Assembly: GCA_031548835.1 (NCBI GenBank)
Contig: JAVBQS010000001.1
Span: forward strand, 1 to 44,054
DNA length: 44,054 bases
Direction: 5' to 3'
From: WQTU01 sp031548835
GTDB lineage: Bacteria > Spirochaetota > Spirochaetia > CADAEX01
Within the stretch, counting starts at the first letter, position 1. Each line of letters opens with the position of its first letter. Below are positions 1 to 8,665 of this stretch, piece by piece. The notes beneath the pieces are model-generated. The model saw only the letters and a program-made list of their open reading frames with translations, ran no database searches and had not been told where the DNA came from. Made by a program: the position numbers and the translations under genes.

Positions 1-470
1 TTCGTATTCCGCTGCTTCGGCCCTTCCACAAATGTTGCGTCTACGATACTTCCTCTGTAACTGATTATTTTCTTTTCCTCCAGTTGTTGCACAAAGCGGT
101 AGAACAGGGTATCCAATACCCCGCCGCTGCTCAACTGTTCCAGGAAGTGCCAGATCGTTTTCGCATCAGGAACGCTGTCTCCTAACGAAAGTCTTAAGAA
201 TCGTTGAAAACTCAAACGGTCTTTGACCTGATACTCTGTCTGGTCATCACTTATATTATACAGTTTCTGCAATATCAGTATTTTCATCATCATCACATAA
301 TCATAGGCAGACCGCCCTCAAGGTTCTTTGGCTTCCCGGGTAAATGCTTTTTTAAGCGGGATCCGGAATATTTCCCAATTCACATATTTGTTTAACTTTT
401 CCAGCGGATCTCCCAATTTACTCAATTCCGCTAATCGGTCTGTTTCGTCAAAGAATCCATTTTGTTTCAT
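1..470 (-). pseudogene. IS5-type transposase, N-terminal part, interrupted by a stop
   Basis: Reading the minus strand from an ATG at 470 gives a typical IS5-family transposase N-terminus: MKQNGFFDETDRL, then a DUF772-like region with ILILQKLYNISDDQTEY and RLSFQRFLRLSLGDSVPD, and the first catalytic Asp context SIVDATFVEGP near 30-50. The frame is broken once, by an in-frame TGA at about 318-320 where a residue is expected just before GRSAYDYV. The frame is otherwise open to the window edge, so a single substitution (for example CGA to TGA) is the simplest explanation. The rest of the gene lies outside the window. Family assignment is from recognised motifs; the subgroup is not certain. Confidence 0.8.
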
Positions 471-496
471 TCTTCTATTTTATCATACTTTTGATT

Positions 497-514
497 GAGT
501 TTTTAGAAGTGCCC
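497..514. repeat. Probable terminal inverted repeat of the IS
   Basis: On the minus strand GGGCACTTCTAAAAACTC lies about 30 bases upstream of the transposase start, where the end of an IS5-type element should fall. It begins 3 bases from the stop codon of the neighbouring OmdA-like gene. The partner end is outside the window, so the repeat cannot be confirmed here. Confidence 0.45.
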
Positions 515-517
515 TAA

Positions 518-766
518 TTATTTTTTCTCGTGATATTCCATTCCCATATAAATATTTCCTGCTTTAAGTTCCCTAATCATCTGTTCAAGACGTTTTATGC
601 GCGCATCTTCAAGTTCAGATCCCACAATCCAGTCAAGATAATCTGTCTGTTGATAAAGCGGACGTGTATGGAATTTTTTCATCAGTTTATTTTTATCAAG
701 AGCTTGTTTAATATAATCAGGCATCGGGTTTGATGATAAGTGTTTTTTTGGACCTGAAATATTCAT
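518..766 (-). CDS. YdeI/OmpD-associated (OmdA) domain protein, 82 aa
   Basis: Small protein with the OmdA/YdeI layout: the PDYIKQALDKN stretch near residues 16-26, a helix with YLDWI near 43-47, and a basic C-terminal helix RIKRLEQMIRELKAG. Relatives are found alone or fused to DUF1801 and have been linked to protection against bacteriocins, but the biochemical role is unknown. The start at 766 is supported by TAAGGAG placed 8-14 bases upstream, inside the end of the upstream VOC gene. The gap to that gene is 3 bases, so the two are almost certainly co-transcribed and translationally coupled. The stop codon lies right beside the IS end, so the insertion missed the coding region. Confidence 0.7.
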   Translation of the reverse strand: MNISGPKKHLSSNPMPDYIKQALDKNKLMKKFHTRPLYQQTDYLDWIVGSELEDARIKRLEQMIRELKAGNIYMGMEYHEKK

Positions 767-769
767 AGA

Positions 770-1186
770 TTATATCTCCTTATTTTCCTGTACTGTAAAC
801 ATCCAGTTAATACCGAATTTATCCTGTAAAGAACCGTGGAGTAACGCAAAGAAAGAAGGCTGCAGTTCCATATAAATTTTACCATCTTTTTTTAATATAT
901 CCCAAGCTTTCTTAACCATTTTTTTATCCGAGGTGGTAACAGTAACATACATATTGTTTCCGCTTGCCATTCCATCGATGCTGTCTGCACACATAAGTTC
1001 TCCATTATCAAATTTAAACCTGGCATGCAAAATCAGATTTTTATCTTCATCCTCTATTGGAAAATCAGGATTTACAGGCATATCTGAATATTTTTGAATT
1101 TCAACTATTTCTGCATGTAATGCTTTTTCATATATATTAAGAGCTTCCTGACAATTTTTATTAAACATTAGATAATTTCCAACCAT
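770..1186 (-). CDS. VOC-superfamily (PhnB/glyoxalase-like) protein
   Basis: A 138-residue protein of the PhnB-like branch of the vicinal oxygen chelate fold. It shows the opening NYLMFNKNCQEALNIYEKAL, a central ILHARFKFDNGELMCADS strand pair, NNMYVTVTTSD, and the terminal DKFGINWMF typical of this branch. Members are often annotated as 3-demethylubiquinone methyltransferase-like or glyoxalase-like; the substrate is unknown. The start has GGGAG about 5 bases upstream. It is the first gene of a two-gene operon with the OmdA-like gene and is divergent from the MGMT-family gene. Confidence 0.8.
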   Translation of the reverse strand: MVGNYLMFNKNCQEALNIYEKALHAEIVEIQKYSDMPVNPDFPIEDEDKNLILHARFKFDNGELMCADSIDGMASGNNMYVTVTTSDKKMVKKAWDILKKDGKIYMELQPSFFALLHGSLQDKFGINWMFTVQENKEI

Positions 1187-1255
1187 TTTTTCTCCCGACT
1201 TTTTAAGAAAGATATTTTAATACATTTTTTACACAAAACAGCTATAATGCAAAAA

Positions 1256-1306
1256 ATCTGCCATTATTTTTTTATAAAATATAAATTAAAATAAACTATG
1301 GCAGAT
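1256..1306. promoter_or_regulatory. Inverted repeat in divergent VOC/MGMT intergenic region
   Basis: ATCTGCCAT at 1256-1264 and ATGGCAGAT at 1298-1306 are perfect 9-base inverted copies separated by 33 bases. A TATAAT hexamer at 1243-1248 lies just upstream on the plus strand. The position between two divergent genes fits an operator or a 5'-leader hairpin of the MGMT-family gene. No regulator is identified. Confidence 0.4.
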
Positions 1307-1411
1307 ATCATATAAAATTATAGTAAAGAGGAACAATAATTACAAATTTTTTAATTTTTATTAATAGTGAAAAAAGATTTATCTATAATAAAATTCAAGG
1401 AGATAATTAAA

Positions 1412-1873
1412 ATGGCAAGAAAAACATTTAACGAAAAACTGAATGACAGCAAGAATATGCCTGTTGTTGAAACTATAACAGATCCAAAATCAATAACCCG
1501 CTATGGAGGAAAACAGATGCTTCTTGCTCCTCCTATTGAATATGATGAAATTATGAAAAAAATACCAAATGGCAAACTTATAACAGCAGACCGCATACGC
1601 AATTATCTTGCAAAAAAGTATAAAGCAGATTTTACATGCCCGTTAACAGCAGGAATTTTTATCAATATTGCTGCGCATGCAAGCGATGAGAGAAACAAGG
1701 ATATAACCCCATATTGGCGCACTTTAAGAAAAGACGGCGAACTTAATGAAAAATATCCGGGAGGAATTGATGGGCAAAAACTTTTACTGGAAAAAGAAGG
1801 GCATATAATAATACAAAAAGGAAAACGCTTTTTTGTATCTGATTATGAGAAAAAGCTTTTTGATCTCAAATAA
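1412..1873 (+). CDS. MGMT-family (alkyltransferase-like) protein
   Basis: A 153-residue protein recognised as the family usually annotated as MGMT family protein: MARKTFNEKL, RYGGKQMLLAPPIEYDEIM, GKLITADRIRNYLAKKY, DFTCPLTAGIFINIAAHA and TPYWRTLRKDGELNEKYPGG. It lacks the PCHR active-site motif of true O6-methylguanine transferases; the only cysteine is C76 in TCP. A DNA-repair methyl transfer reaction should therefore not be assumed. The longest frame opens at 1367, but the ATG at 1412 has AAGGAG at 1397-1402 with 9-base spacing and matches the family N-terminus, so it is preferred. It converges with the ORF at 1866-2156, overlapping it by 8 bases. Confidence 0.75.
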   Translation: MARKTFNEKLNDSKNMPVVETITDPKSITRYGGKQMLLAPPIEYDEIMKKIPNGKLITADRIRNYLAKKYKADFTCPLTAGIFINIAAHASDERNKDITPYWRTLRKDGELNEKYPGGIDGQKLLLEKEGHIIIQKGKRFFVSDYEKKLFDLK

Positions 1874-2156
1874 TCAAAATCAAGCATTTGCTTTTTGACA
1901 TGGTTTCCTTTGTATCAGGATAAAGTCTATATCCCCCAGAATATCTGTGTATCAAGTGGCTGATTTTAAAAAAGAGGCTGCCTTGCAACAACAATTGACA
2001 TAGCCAGTTTGAATTTTTAAAAGTCATAAGAGCTCCGCCGCCGGGATGATTTCTGGTAAAGCTTTGAATATAATTAAAAAATTCAGAATTATTATTTATG
2101 GTAATTGTAACAGAAAAAGGTTTTCTTTTTATCTTACTTTTACTTGCTTTTGCCAT
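1866..2156 (-). CDS. Small hypothetical protein, 96 aa
   Basis: Not recognised. The ORF has a basic N-terminus (MAKASKSKIKRKPF), a segment with GGGALMTFKN, and a C-terminal half without obvious family features. AAAAGGAG lies 7 bases before the ATG, which argues that at least the 5' part is a real gene. The C-terminal part may be frameshifted because it loses any regular pattern and runs into the 3' end of the convergent MGMT-family gene. Confidence 0.45.
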   Translation of the reverse strand: MAKASKSKIKRKPFSVTITINNNSEFFNYIQSFTRNHPGGGALMTFKNSNWLCQLLLQGSLFFKISHLIHRYSGGYRLYPDTKETMSKSKCLILII

Positions 2157-2233
2157 ATTTTAACTCCTTTTCATTTTATTATGGATTTGTTATTGCAAAA
2201 AATAATTGTCCACAAAATGCTATAACTATTTTA

Positions 2234-2269
2234 ATTTGATAAAGCTAATACTCATTTGCTTTATCAAAT
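2234..2269. promoter_or_regulatory. 12-base perfect inverted repeat between divergent genes
   Basis: ATTTGATAAAGC (2234-2245) and GCTTTATCAAAT (2258-2269) are perfect inverted copies with a 12-base loop. No T-run follows on either side, and both flanking genes start here rather than end. An operator or leader hairpin is therefore more likely than a terminator. Confidence 0.45.
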
Positions 2270-2408
2270 CATTTATAAGATTTCTACTCTTTATTGCTTT
2301 TATAATTTTTAGATATGAAATTCTCGACAGCCTATATTTACTATCAGCATATGACATTGCAAGATGCTAAATTTATAAAAAATATGAAATGCTTTTTTGT
2401 AGCTCCTG

Positions 2409-2417
2409 TGATATAAT
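2409..2417 (+). promoter_or_regulatory. Extended -10 promoter for the hybrid kinase gene
   Basis: TGATATAAT is a perfect extended -10 box (TGnTATAAT) about 54 bases before the kinase start codon. No good -35 is visible, as is common with extended -10 promoters. Confidence 0.5.
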
Positions 2418-2470
2418 GACTGGCTAAATTAAAAAATATTATCTATTCGGATGCCGCAGGAGTTTTCTAT

Positions 2471-5400
2471 ATGGGGGGAAGTAAAACACTCTCGTTAAGG
2501 TTGATTGTTATCATGCTTATAGGAATAAGTATGATAATTTTCATTTCACTTTTTTTCTTTATTTTTTACAATACTATGCCTAAAATGCTGTTACAGTCAG
2601 AAGATAGGTACCTGGAAAAACAGCTTGATGTTGTTGAGGGTCTGCTGGAATCTTCATTTCATACTATGCATAAAATGGCTGCTGATGTTGGAATTTGGGA
2701 AGAGCCTGTAAAATTTGTAGAAGGAAAAAATCCTGACTTTATAAAAAACAACTGGCCTGACCATTCTATACTGGATAATTATGGATTTGATTTTATAATT
2801 ATTAAAGATATAAAAGGAAAAGATCTATATATTGAATTCAGCGATTATATGACAGATAAAAAAATTATGCTGCTATCTGATTTAAGTTCTGCTATCAACA
2901 GAATATCAGAAGCTGTTTTAAAAATATATGATAATTTTCAGATTGATAATACAGCAGTTGAACAGCTTGGAAAAGGCGGCATTCTTTTTTATAAAGGTGT
3001 TCCTTATGGTATTGTAACAATGCCTATAATGGAATCCCGCATGTCAGGCAATCCTGTAGGAACAGTTACTCTTGGAAGTATTATGGATAATCAATATTTC
3101 AGAGAGCTAACCCATTATGAAACAATTTCATTTGAACTTATTTCATCGCCTGCCTTAACAATAATTGAACTTCCAAGAATAGCAAGAGAACAAAAAAATA
3201 TTATATCTACCTCAATGCCGCTGAAAGATATAATTGGAAATCCAATTATATTAAGAATGAGCGATAACAGGATTATATATACAGAAGGCCAGAATATTCT
3301 TGACAGAACATCTCTTATGCTGGTCTTATCAGTATCTTTTTTTATTCTTATTCTATATTTTATTGTAGTAAACCTTATTTTACATCCTATTGAAAAATTA
3401 AGTAAAGATATCAGCAATATAGCATCTGACAGCAAAGTTGATATAAAAAAATACTCAAACAACAAGGAATTTAAAACATTAGCTTTTTCAATAAATGAAA
3501 TGCTTGATAAAGTTAAACAGTCAAATATTTCGATAAATGTTTTTAAAAGTATTTTAAACGGCATGGATGCATATATATATGTATCAGATCCGGAGAATGA
3601 TGAAATACTTTTTATCAATGATAAGATGGCTGCACATTTTAATGCTAATAATGCTGTAGGAAAAATTTGCTGGCAGGTTTTACAGTCTGGGCAAACAAAA
3701 CGCTGCGGCTTCTGCCCTATACACAAGCTTTCAAAAAATTCCGATCTTACTGTTATCTGGGAAGAAAAAAATACAGTTACGGGACGTTACTATACAAATA
3801 CAGATGTATTTATAGAATGGGCTGATAAACGAAAAGTTCATCTTCAGCATTCAATTGATACTACTGATATTAAAATTGTAGAAAATTCCCTTAAAAAACA
3901 GCTCCAGCAGCAAGAGCTTATGGCTGCAATGTCGCAGAGTTTTATTTCTCCTTTAAATACAGAATTATTAATTAATAACGCCTTGCGTATGGCCGGAGAA
4001 TTCATGAATGTTGGTAAAATAATGATGTCACGTTTAAATACCGTAACCCAGACTCTTGACCAGCATTTTGAATGGCATAATGAAAAAGAATTAAGTATAA
4101 AATCTGAAAAAACAATTATACCATTTCATGAAGGAACAGTTGAATATGATGGTTTTATGATGCAAAAACTTTCCTACCTTGCTTTTGACAATATACTTGA
4201 AATTGAAAAATTTGCAAAAGCAATCAATATGGGGATAAATGCTCTTCTTTGTATTCCTTTATATGTTTCAGGTTCTTTCTGGGGAATGCTTAGTTTCGAA
4301 GAATATAATAACACAAGAATGTGGAGCGGAAGCGAGATTCAGCTGGTAAAACTTATAGGAACTGTAATTTCAGGCGTTCTTGAACGCAATATAACAGAAG
4401 AAAAACTAATACGTATGTCATCAATTGCCAACAGTTCTCCCCAGTTTATTTGCTATATAAATACAGACGGCAGTTTTGAATATTTCAATCCCGGCGGTTT
4501 AAAATTACTGGGATATACAGCAGAGGATTTTACAGGTAAAGATATTTCAGTAATTTTATCAGAAGAAAATTTCCAATATTTAAAAAATACAATTATTCCA
4601 TTTATTCTTCAAAATGGGAAAGAAAATTTTGAACTGCCTGTTATAACAAAAACAGGAGAAACACGCCTTCTTTTATTTTCTTTATTCAGAACCAATTTTA
4701 AGACTGCAGGAATAGGAATAATAGCGCGCGATATAACAGACAAAAGGCAGCTTGAATTAGATCTTGTTAAAGCAAAAGAACAGGCAGAAAGGTCAAGCCG
4801 GGCAAAAAGCGAATTTTTGTCAAGAATGAGTCATGAAATGCGGACTCCAATGAATGCAATTATAGGCATGACAAATATTGCAAAATCTTCAAAAGAGGCA
4901 GAAAAAAAAGGATATTGCCTTGATAAAATTGAAGATGCATCAAAACATCTTTTGGGAGTAATTAATGATATTCTTGATATGTCTAAAATTGAATCAGGTA
5001 AATTTGAAATAACATATGCTGAATTTAATTTTGAAAAAATGTTAATGCGTGTTATTGATATAGTTAATTTCAGGATAAATGAAAAAAATCAGAATCTTAT
5101 TGTAAATATAGATACAGATATTCCTCATGTTATTATATCAGACGAACAGCGGCTAACGCAAGTTATAACAAACCTGCTGTCAAACGCTGTAAAATTCACT
5201 CCTGAAAAGGGAACAATTACTCTTAATGTTCACAAGATATATGAGAAAGATAACTACTATACTTTTCAAATTGAAGTTATTGACACAGGCATTGGCATTT
5301 CAAAAAAGCAGCAGGAAAATCTGTTCCGTTATTTTGAACAGGCTGACGGCGGCATTTCCAGAAAATTCGGAGGAACAGGCCTTGGCCTTGCAATTTCAAA

Positions 5401-6346
5401 AAGTATTATAGAACTTATGGATGGAGAGATTTGGGTAGAATCAGATATTGCGCAGGGTGCCAGATTTATTTTTAAAATTAATGTTGAAAAAGGTATCTAT
5501 TTAAAAGAAAGTATTTCAAAGCAGGATATAGACTGGAAAAACATACGAATTCTTGTTGTAGATGATGCGCCGGAAGTACTTGAATATTTTATATCATTTG
5601 CAAATTCACAGGGAATTTACTGCGATGCTGCATCAAGCGGATTCGAAGCATTAAAAATAATTGATAAAAATAATAATTCTCCTTTTAATATTATTTTTAT
5701 TGATTGGAAAATGCCTGAAATGAACGGGATTGAATTAACAAAAAAAATTAAGAGTATGTTTGGCCCAAACACTGTAATAATTATGATTTCATCAACTGAG
5801 TGGAATGAAATTGAAAATGAAGCAAAAGCTGCCGGCGTTGACGGATTTATTCCCAAGCCTCTTTTTCCTTCCTTAATTGTAAACTGTATTAATGACTTTT
5901 TTAGCTTAAAAAAGAATTCTACAGAAAAAAAAGAAATTTCTTCAGAAGAAAAATATACAGGAATATTTAAAGATTTTAAACTGCTGCTTGTAGAAGATGT
6001 TGATGTAAACCGGGAGATTGTATCTGCTCTTCTTGAAGAAACCGGCGTTAAAATTGATTATGCAGAAAACGGGGCAGAAGCTGTGCAAATATTTAGAGAT
6101 AATCCTTCTTTATATAATCTTATTTTAATGGATATTCATATGCCTGAAATGGATGGATTTGAAGCAACCAGACAAATAAGAAAACTTAGAGATCATAAAG
6201 CAAAAACAGTTCCTATTATAGCAATGACTGCAAATGTTTTTAAAGAAGATATTGAAAAATGTTTACAGACAGGAATGAACGATCACATTAGCAAGCCTAT
6301 AGATATGGAAGATGTTTTTTATAAATTAAAAAAATATCTGCTTTAA
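2471..6346 (+). CDS. Membrane hybrid sensor histidine kinase (CHASE4-HAMP-PAS-GAF-PAS-HK-REC-REC)
   Basis: A 1291-residue sensor kinase. Two membrane helices (about 10-32 and 283-303) bracket a CHASE4-like periplasmic domain with the DVGIWEEP motif, followed by HAMP (about 304-350). A PAS domain with a Cys pair (CGFC) follows at about 350-460, then GAF (about 478-640) and a second PAS (about 650-770). HisKA carries H788 in SRMSHEMRTPMNAIIGM, and HATPase_c (about 895-1010) has DTGIGI and GGTGLGL. Two receiver domains follow, with phosphoacceptors D1078 (FIDWKMPEMNG) and D1221 (ILMDIHMPEMDG). There is no HPt domain, so output probably needs a separate HPt; one is encoded at 8128. The start is fixed by AGGAG at 2458-2462. 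The ligand cannot be deduced. Confidence 0.92.
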   Translation: MGGSKTLSLRLIVIMLIGISMIIFISLFFFIFYNTMPKMLLQSEDRYLEKQLDVVEGLLESSFHTMHKMAADVGIWEEPVKFVEGKNPDFIKNNWPDHSILDNYGFDFIIIKDIKGKDLYIEFSDYMTDKKIMLLSDLSSAINRISEAVLKIYDNFQIDNTAVEQLGKGGILFYKGVPYGIVTMPIMESRMSGNPVGTVTLGSIMDNQYFRELTHYETISFELISSPALTIIELPRIAREQKNIISTSMPLKDIIGNPIILRMSDNRIIYTEGQNILDRTSLMLVLSVSFFILILYFIVVNLILHPIEKLSKDISNIASDSKVDIKKYSNNKEFKTLAFSINEMLDKVKQSNISINVFKSILNGMDAYIYVSDPENDEILFINDKMAAHFNANNAVGKICWQVLQSGQTKRCGFCPIHKLSKNSDLTVIWEEKNTVTGRYYTNTDVFIEWADKRKVHLQHSIDTTDIKIVENSLKKQLQQQELMAAMSQSFISPLNTELLINNALRMAGEFMNVGKIMMSRLNTVTQTLDQHFEWHNEKELSIKSEKTIIPFHEGTVEYDGFMMQKLSYLAFDNILEIEKFAKAINMGINALLCIPLYVSGSFWGMLSFEEYNNTRMWSGSEIQLVKLIGTVISGVLERNITEEKLIRMSSIANSSPQFICYINTDGSFEYFNPGGLKLLGYTAEDFTGKDISVILSEENFQYLKNTIIPFILQNGKENFELPVITKTGETRLLLFSLFRTNFKTAGIGIIARDITDKRQLELDLVKAKEQAERSSRAKSEFLSRMSHEMRTPMNAIIGMTNIAKSSKEAEKKGYCLDKIEDASKHLLGVINDILDMSKIESGKFEITYAEFNFEKMLMRVIDIVNFRINEKNQNLIVNIDTDIPHVIISDEQRLTQVITNLLSNAVKFTPEKGTITLNVHKIYEKDNYYTFQIEVIDTGIGISKKQQENLFRYFEQADGGISRKFGGTGLGLAISKSIIELMDGEIWVESDIAQGARFIFKINVEKGIYLKESISKQDIDWKNIRILVVDDAPEVLEYFISFANSQGIYCDAASSGFEALKIIDKNNNSPFNIIFIDWKMPEMNGIELTKKIKSMFGPNTVIIMISSTEWNEIENEAKAAGVDGFIPKPLFPSLIVNCINDFFSLKKNSTEKKEISSEEKYTGIFKDFKLLLVEDVDVNREIVSALLEETGVKIDYAENGAEAVQIFRDNPSLYNLILMDIHMPEMDGFEATRQIRKLRDHKAKTVPIIAMTANVFKEDIEKCLQTGMNDHISKPIDMEDVFYKLKKYLL

Positions 6347-6436
6347 TAACAGCCCTGTTTTAGAAAGAGCAGATATAGACTATGGCTGTATAATATTTTT
6401 AATATTTTATATACCAGAAACAAATAAAGCTAATCT

Positions 6437-7237
6437 TTATTTGCCGAAAAGAATACCCTGCTCCACAAGCTGCATATCTTTATTAAAGAAAGTACGGTAG
6501 CCGAACTCAAGCATTAAAATAACAGACAAAGCAACAGATCCCAGTATTCCAAGCATTATTGCAATCTGGTAAGCTATTGCAGTAGACGGGGCAGTTCCTG
6601 ATAATATCTGCCCTGTCATCATTCCAGGCAAAATTACAATCCCCATTCCAACCATTGAATTAATTGTAGGCATAATAGCAGCATCAAAAGAATTGTTTAT
6701 AATTGTTTTTACAGCTGCCTGAGGCGTTGCGCCGAGAATTAATGCTTCTTCAACAAGATTTTTCCTTGTAATAATTCCTTCCTGCAGAGAATTAATACCA
6801 AGAGATATTCCTGTCATAGAGTTTCCCATTAACATTCCTGAAATAGGAATAAAATATTGTGGATTATACCAGGGAGAAATTTGTATTACTATTAATAAAA
6901 AATAAAACAGGCAGACAAGAGTTCCTGCAGGCAGGGAAAAGGCAATTACAAATTTTAACTGTTTTGAAATTTTCCCCCTGAATTTTCTAAAAACTGTATA
7001 AATAGCAAATAGTTCCATTATTACTATTATCCCTATTGTTACCAATGCATTAGGATTTTTTAAAATAAATGTAAGAATATATCCAGCAAGCATAAGCTGC
7101 AAAGTCATTCTTATTGATGAAATAAAAATTTCTTTTTCTCTTTTTATTTCTCTTTTTTTTACAATAATAAGCAAAACTACTGCAAAAATATATGCAAATG
7201 CCAATTGAAGCATGGAAAGATTGATAATTCCATTCAC
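6437..7237 (-). CDS. fetB: FetB-type ABC transporter permease (UPF0014)
   Basis: A 266-residue membrane protein with the UPF0014/FetB signature: repeated hydrophobic helices, the core GMLMGNSMTGISLGINSL, VEEALILGATPQAAVK, and VILPGMMTGQILSGTAPSTA. In E. coli FetAB is associated with iron export and oxidative stress tolerance; metal specificity here is inferred only. The start is a GTG at 7237 whose G is the last base of the upstream fetA stop codon TAG, with GAGGAG 7-12 bases upstream inside fetA. This arrangement implies translational coupling. An ATG four bases later is in another frame and leads only to a short shadow ORF. Confidence 0.88.
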   Translation of the reverse strand: MNGIINLSMLQLAFAYIFAVVLLIIVKKREIKREKEIFISSIRMTLQLMLAGYILTFILKNPNALVTIGIIVIMELFAIYTVFRKFRGKISKQLKFVIAFSLPAGTLVCLFYFLLIVIQISPWYNPQYFIPISGMLMGNSMTGISLGINSLQEGIITRKNLVEEALILGATPQAAVKTIINNSFDAAIMPTINSMVGMGIVILPGMMTGQILSGTAPSTAIAYQIAIMLGILGSVALSVILMLEFGYRTFFNKDMQLVEQGILFGK

Positions 7238-7878
7238 TATCCTGCTCCTCCATAAATAGCTCCATTTATAATTTCAATAATATTATCAGAATACTTTTCT
7301 GCAATTGCTTTTGAATGAGTAACCATAATAATATCTTTTTTCCCGGATCTTGCATAATCAACAATCATATCAATAACAAGATTTGCAGTTTCATCATCAA
7401 GCGCAGATGACGGCTCATCCAGCAGGTAAACTTCAGGATCAAGCAGTAAAATTCTTCCCAGCGCAAGCCTCTGTTTTTCTCCCCCGGAAAGGTTTGCTAT
7501 ACTGCTATCAAGAGGTTTTTCAAGTTTTACTTTTTTTAATGTTGCCTCAAGCAAATTATCATCCGGTAAAAATTTATTCTGGAATTTAACTCCCGCCAAA
7601 AGATTGTCTTTTATATTGCTTTCAAAAATTGCAGGATTTTGGGAAAGCATAACAATTTTTCTTCTATGCAAAACTGCATCAGAATCTTTAATATCAAAAC
7701 CTTTATATAAAATCTTTCCTTCTGTAGGAGAAAGCATTTTATTCATTATTTTTAACAAGGCTGTTTTTCCGCTCCCGCTTCGGCCTGTTATTGCAGTGAT
7801 TTCTCCTTTATTAATTTTGAGAGAAGGAATATCAAGCACCCCTTTATATTTGATATTTTCAAATTCAAAAAGCACCAT
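7237..7878 (-). CDS. fetA: FetA-type ABC transporter ATPase
   Basis: ATP-binding subunit partnered with FetB. Motifs: Walker A GRSGSGKT, Q-loop in MLSQNPAIF, signature LSGGEKQR, Walker B VYLLDEPSSALD and the H-loop VTHSK. The longest frame begins at 7905, but the ATG at 7878 (MVLFEFENIKYKG) has AAGAGG with 9-base spacing and matches the usual family N-terminus, giving 213 residues. The pair is encoded opposite to the flanking kinase and HPt genes. As only permease and ATPase are present, with no binding protein, export is more likely than import. Confidence 0.88.
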   Translation of the reverse strand: MVLFEFENIKYKGVLDIPSLKINKGEITAITGRSGSGKTALLKIMNKMLSPTEGKILYKGFDIKDSDAVLHRRKIVMLSQNPAIFESNIKDNLLAGVKFQNKFLPDDNLLEATLKKVKLEKPLDSSIANLSGGEKQRLALGRILLLDPEVYLLDEPSSALDDETANLVIDMIVDYARSGKKDIIMVTHSKAIAEKYSDNIIEIINGAIYGGAG

Positions 7879-8063
7879 AAATAAAAACCTCTTATCAATA
7901 TACAATTAACCAGAGAAATAAACTTTAAATTTTATATCAAAAATACCAGCGTTGCAGAATATATTGATTTTATCATAGAGAAAAATAAAACAATACTTTT
8001 AAATATTTTTTTTTATAATTTATAAATAATAAAAAATAAATAATTTTACTAAAAAGATAAATA

Positions 8064-8072
8064 TGCTATAAT
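8064..8072 (+). promoter_or_regulatory. Extended -10 promoter for the HPt gene
   Basis: TGCTATAAT is a perfect extended -10 box about 55 bases before the HPt start. It has the same form and spacing as the one before the hybrid kinase at 2471. Confidence 0.5.
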
Positions 8073-8127
8073 GATTTTTATAAATTTATAGGTATAAAAA
8101 CTTGATTTAAAAAAGGAGAAGTTTGTT

Positions 8128-8493
8128 GTGGAGAATCAGGAAGATAATGAAATTCTGAAAAAATATATAGATATTGATACAGCGCTATCCAGAGTGCGCG
8201 GTAACAAGGTTATTTATAAAAAAATGCTGGGAATGTTTTTACAAAGCAATTCATTTGCAGATCTGGAAAATTGCCTCTCACAAAAAGATTATTCAAAAGC
8301 TTCAGAAGTTGCCCATGGAATAAAAGGAATGACTGGAAATTTGGGAATGGACATGCTTTTTAATGAAAGCGCAAAATTAATGGTACAACTCCGCGCAGGT
8401 GCGCCTGATGAGCAAACTTTAAAAAACTATAGGGAAGCTCTTATAAAAACCCGCGATTATGCAGAAAAAATGTCTGCTCAGTTTAGCTCCTGA
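8128..8493 (+). CDS. Free-standing histidine phosphotransfer (HPt) protein
   Basis: A 121-residue all-helical protein with the HPt motif VAHGIKGMTGNLG; H63 is the expected phosphorylated histidine. HPt proteins shuttle phosphate from a hybrid kinase receiver domain to a downstream response regulator. The start is GTG at 8128, with AAGGAG at 8113-8118 and 9-base spacing; no ATG is suitably placed. Both hybrid kinases in this window lack an HPt module, and the HD-GYP response regulator is encoded convergently just downstream. A shared phosphorelay is plausible but rests on context. Confidence 0.88.
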   Translation: MENQEDNEILKKYIDIDTALSRVRGNKVIYKKMLGMFLQSNSFADLENCLSQKDYSKASEVAHGIKGMTGNLGMDMLFNESAKLMVQLRAGAPDEQTLKNYREALIKTRDYAEKMSAQFSS

Positions 8494-8608
8494 TAAAATA
8501 AATTATTTATTTTTGGCAGAATATAGTAATCACTTTTAAATATATCTTATCAATATTTTTAAGAGATTAATAGAATATTTTTTTCAAATATTAAAAATAA
8601 GATAACTC

Positions 8609-8646
8609 AAATCCTGTTTATTATAAAAATAATATAAACAGGATTT
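8609..8646. terminator. Hairpin between convergent HPt and HD-GYP genes
   Basis: AAATCCTGTTTAT (8609-8621) and ATAAACAGGATTT (8634-8646) form a perfect 13-base stem with a 12-base loop, located between two gene 3' ends. The T-tracts are weak. It could end transcription from both sides. Confidence 0.55.
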
Positions 8647-8665
8647 ATATAAAATTTTCTATATT

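Noticed and set aside
204..395. 63-residue plus-strand ORF with a His run
   Set aside because: It is the antisense of the IS5-type transposase remnant, where codons for a Met run read as His.
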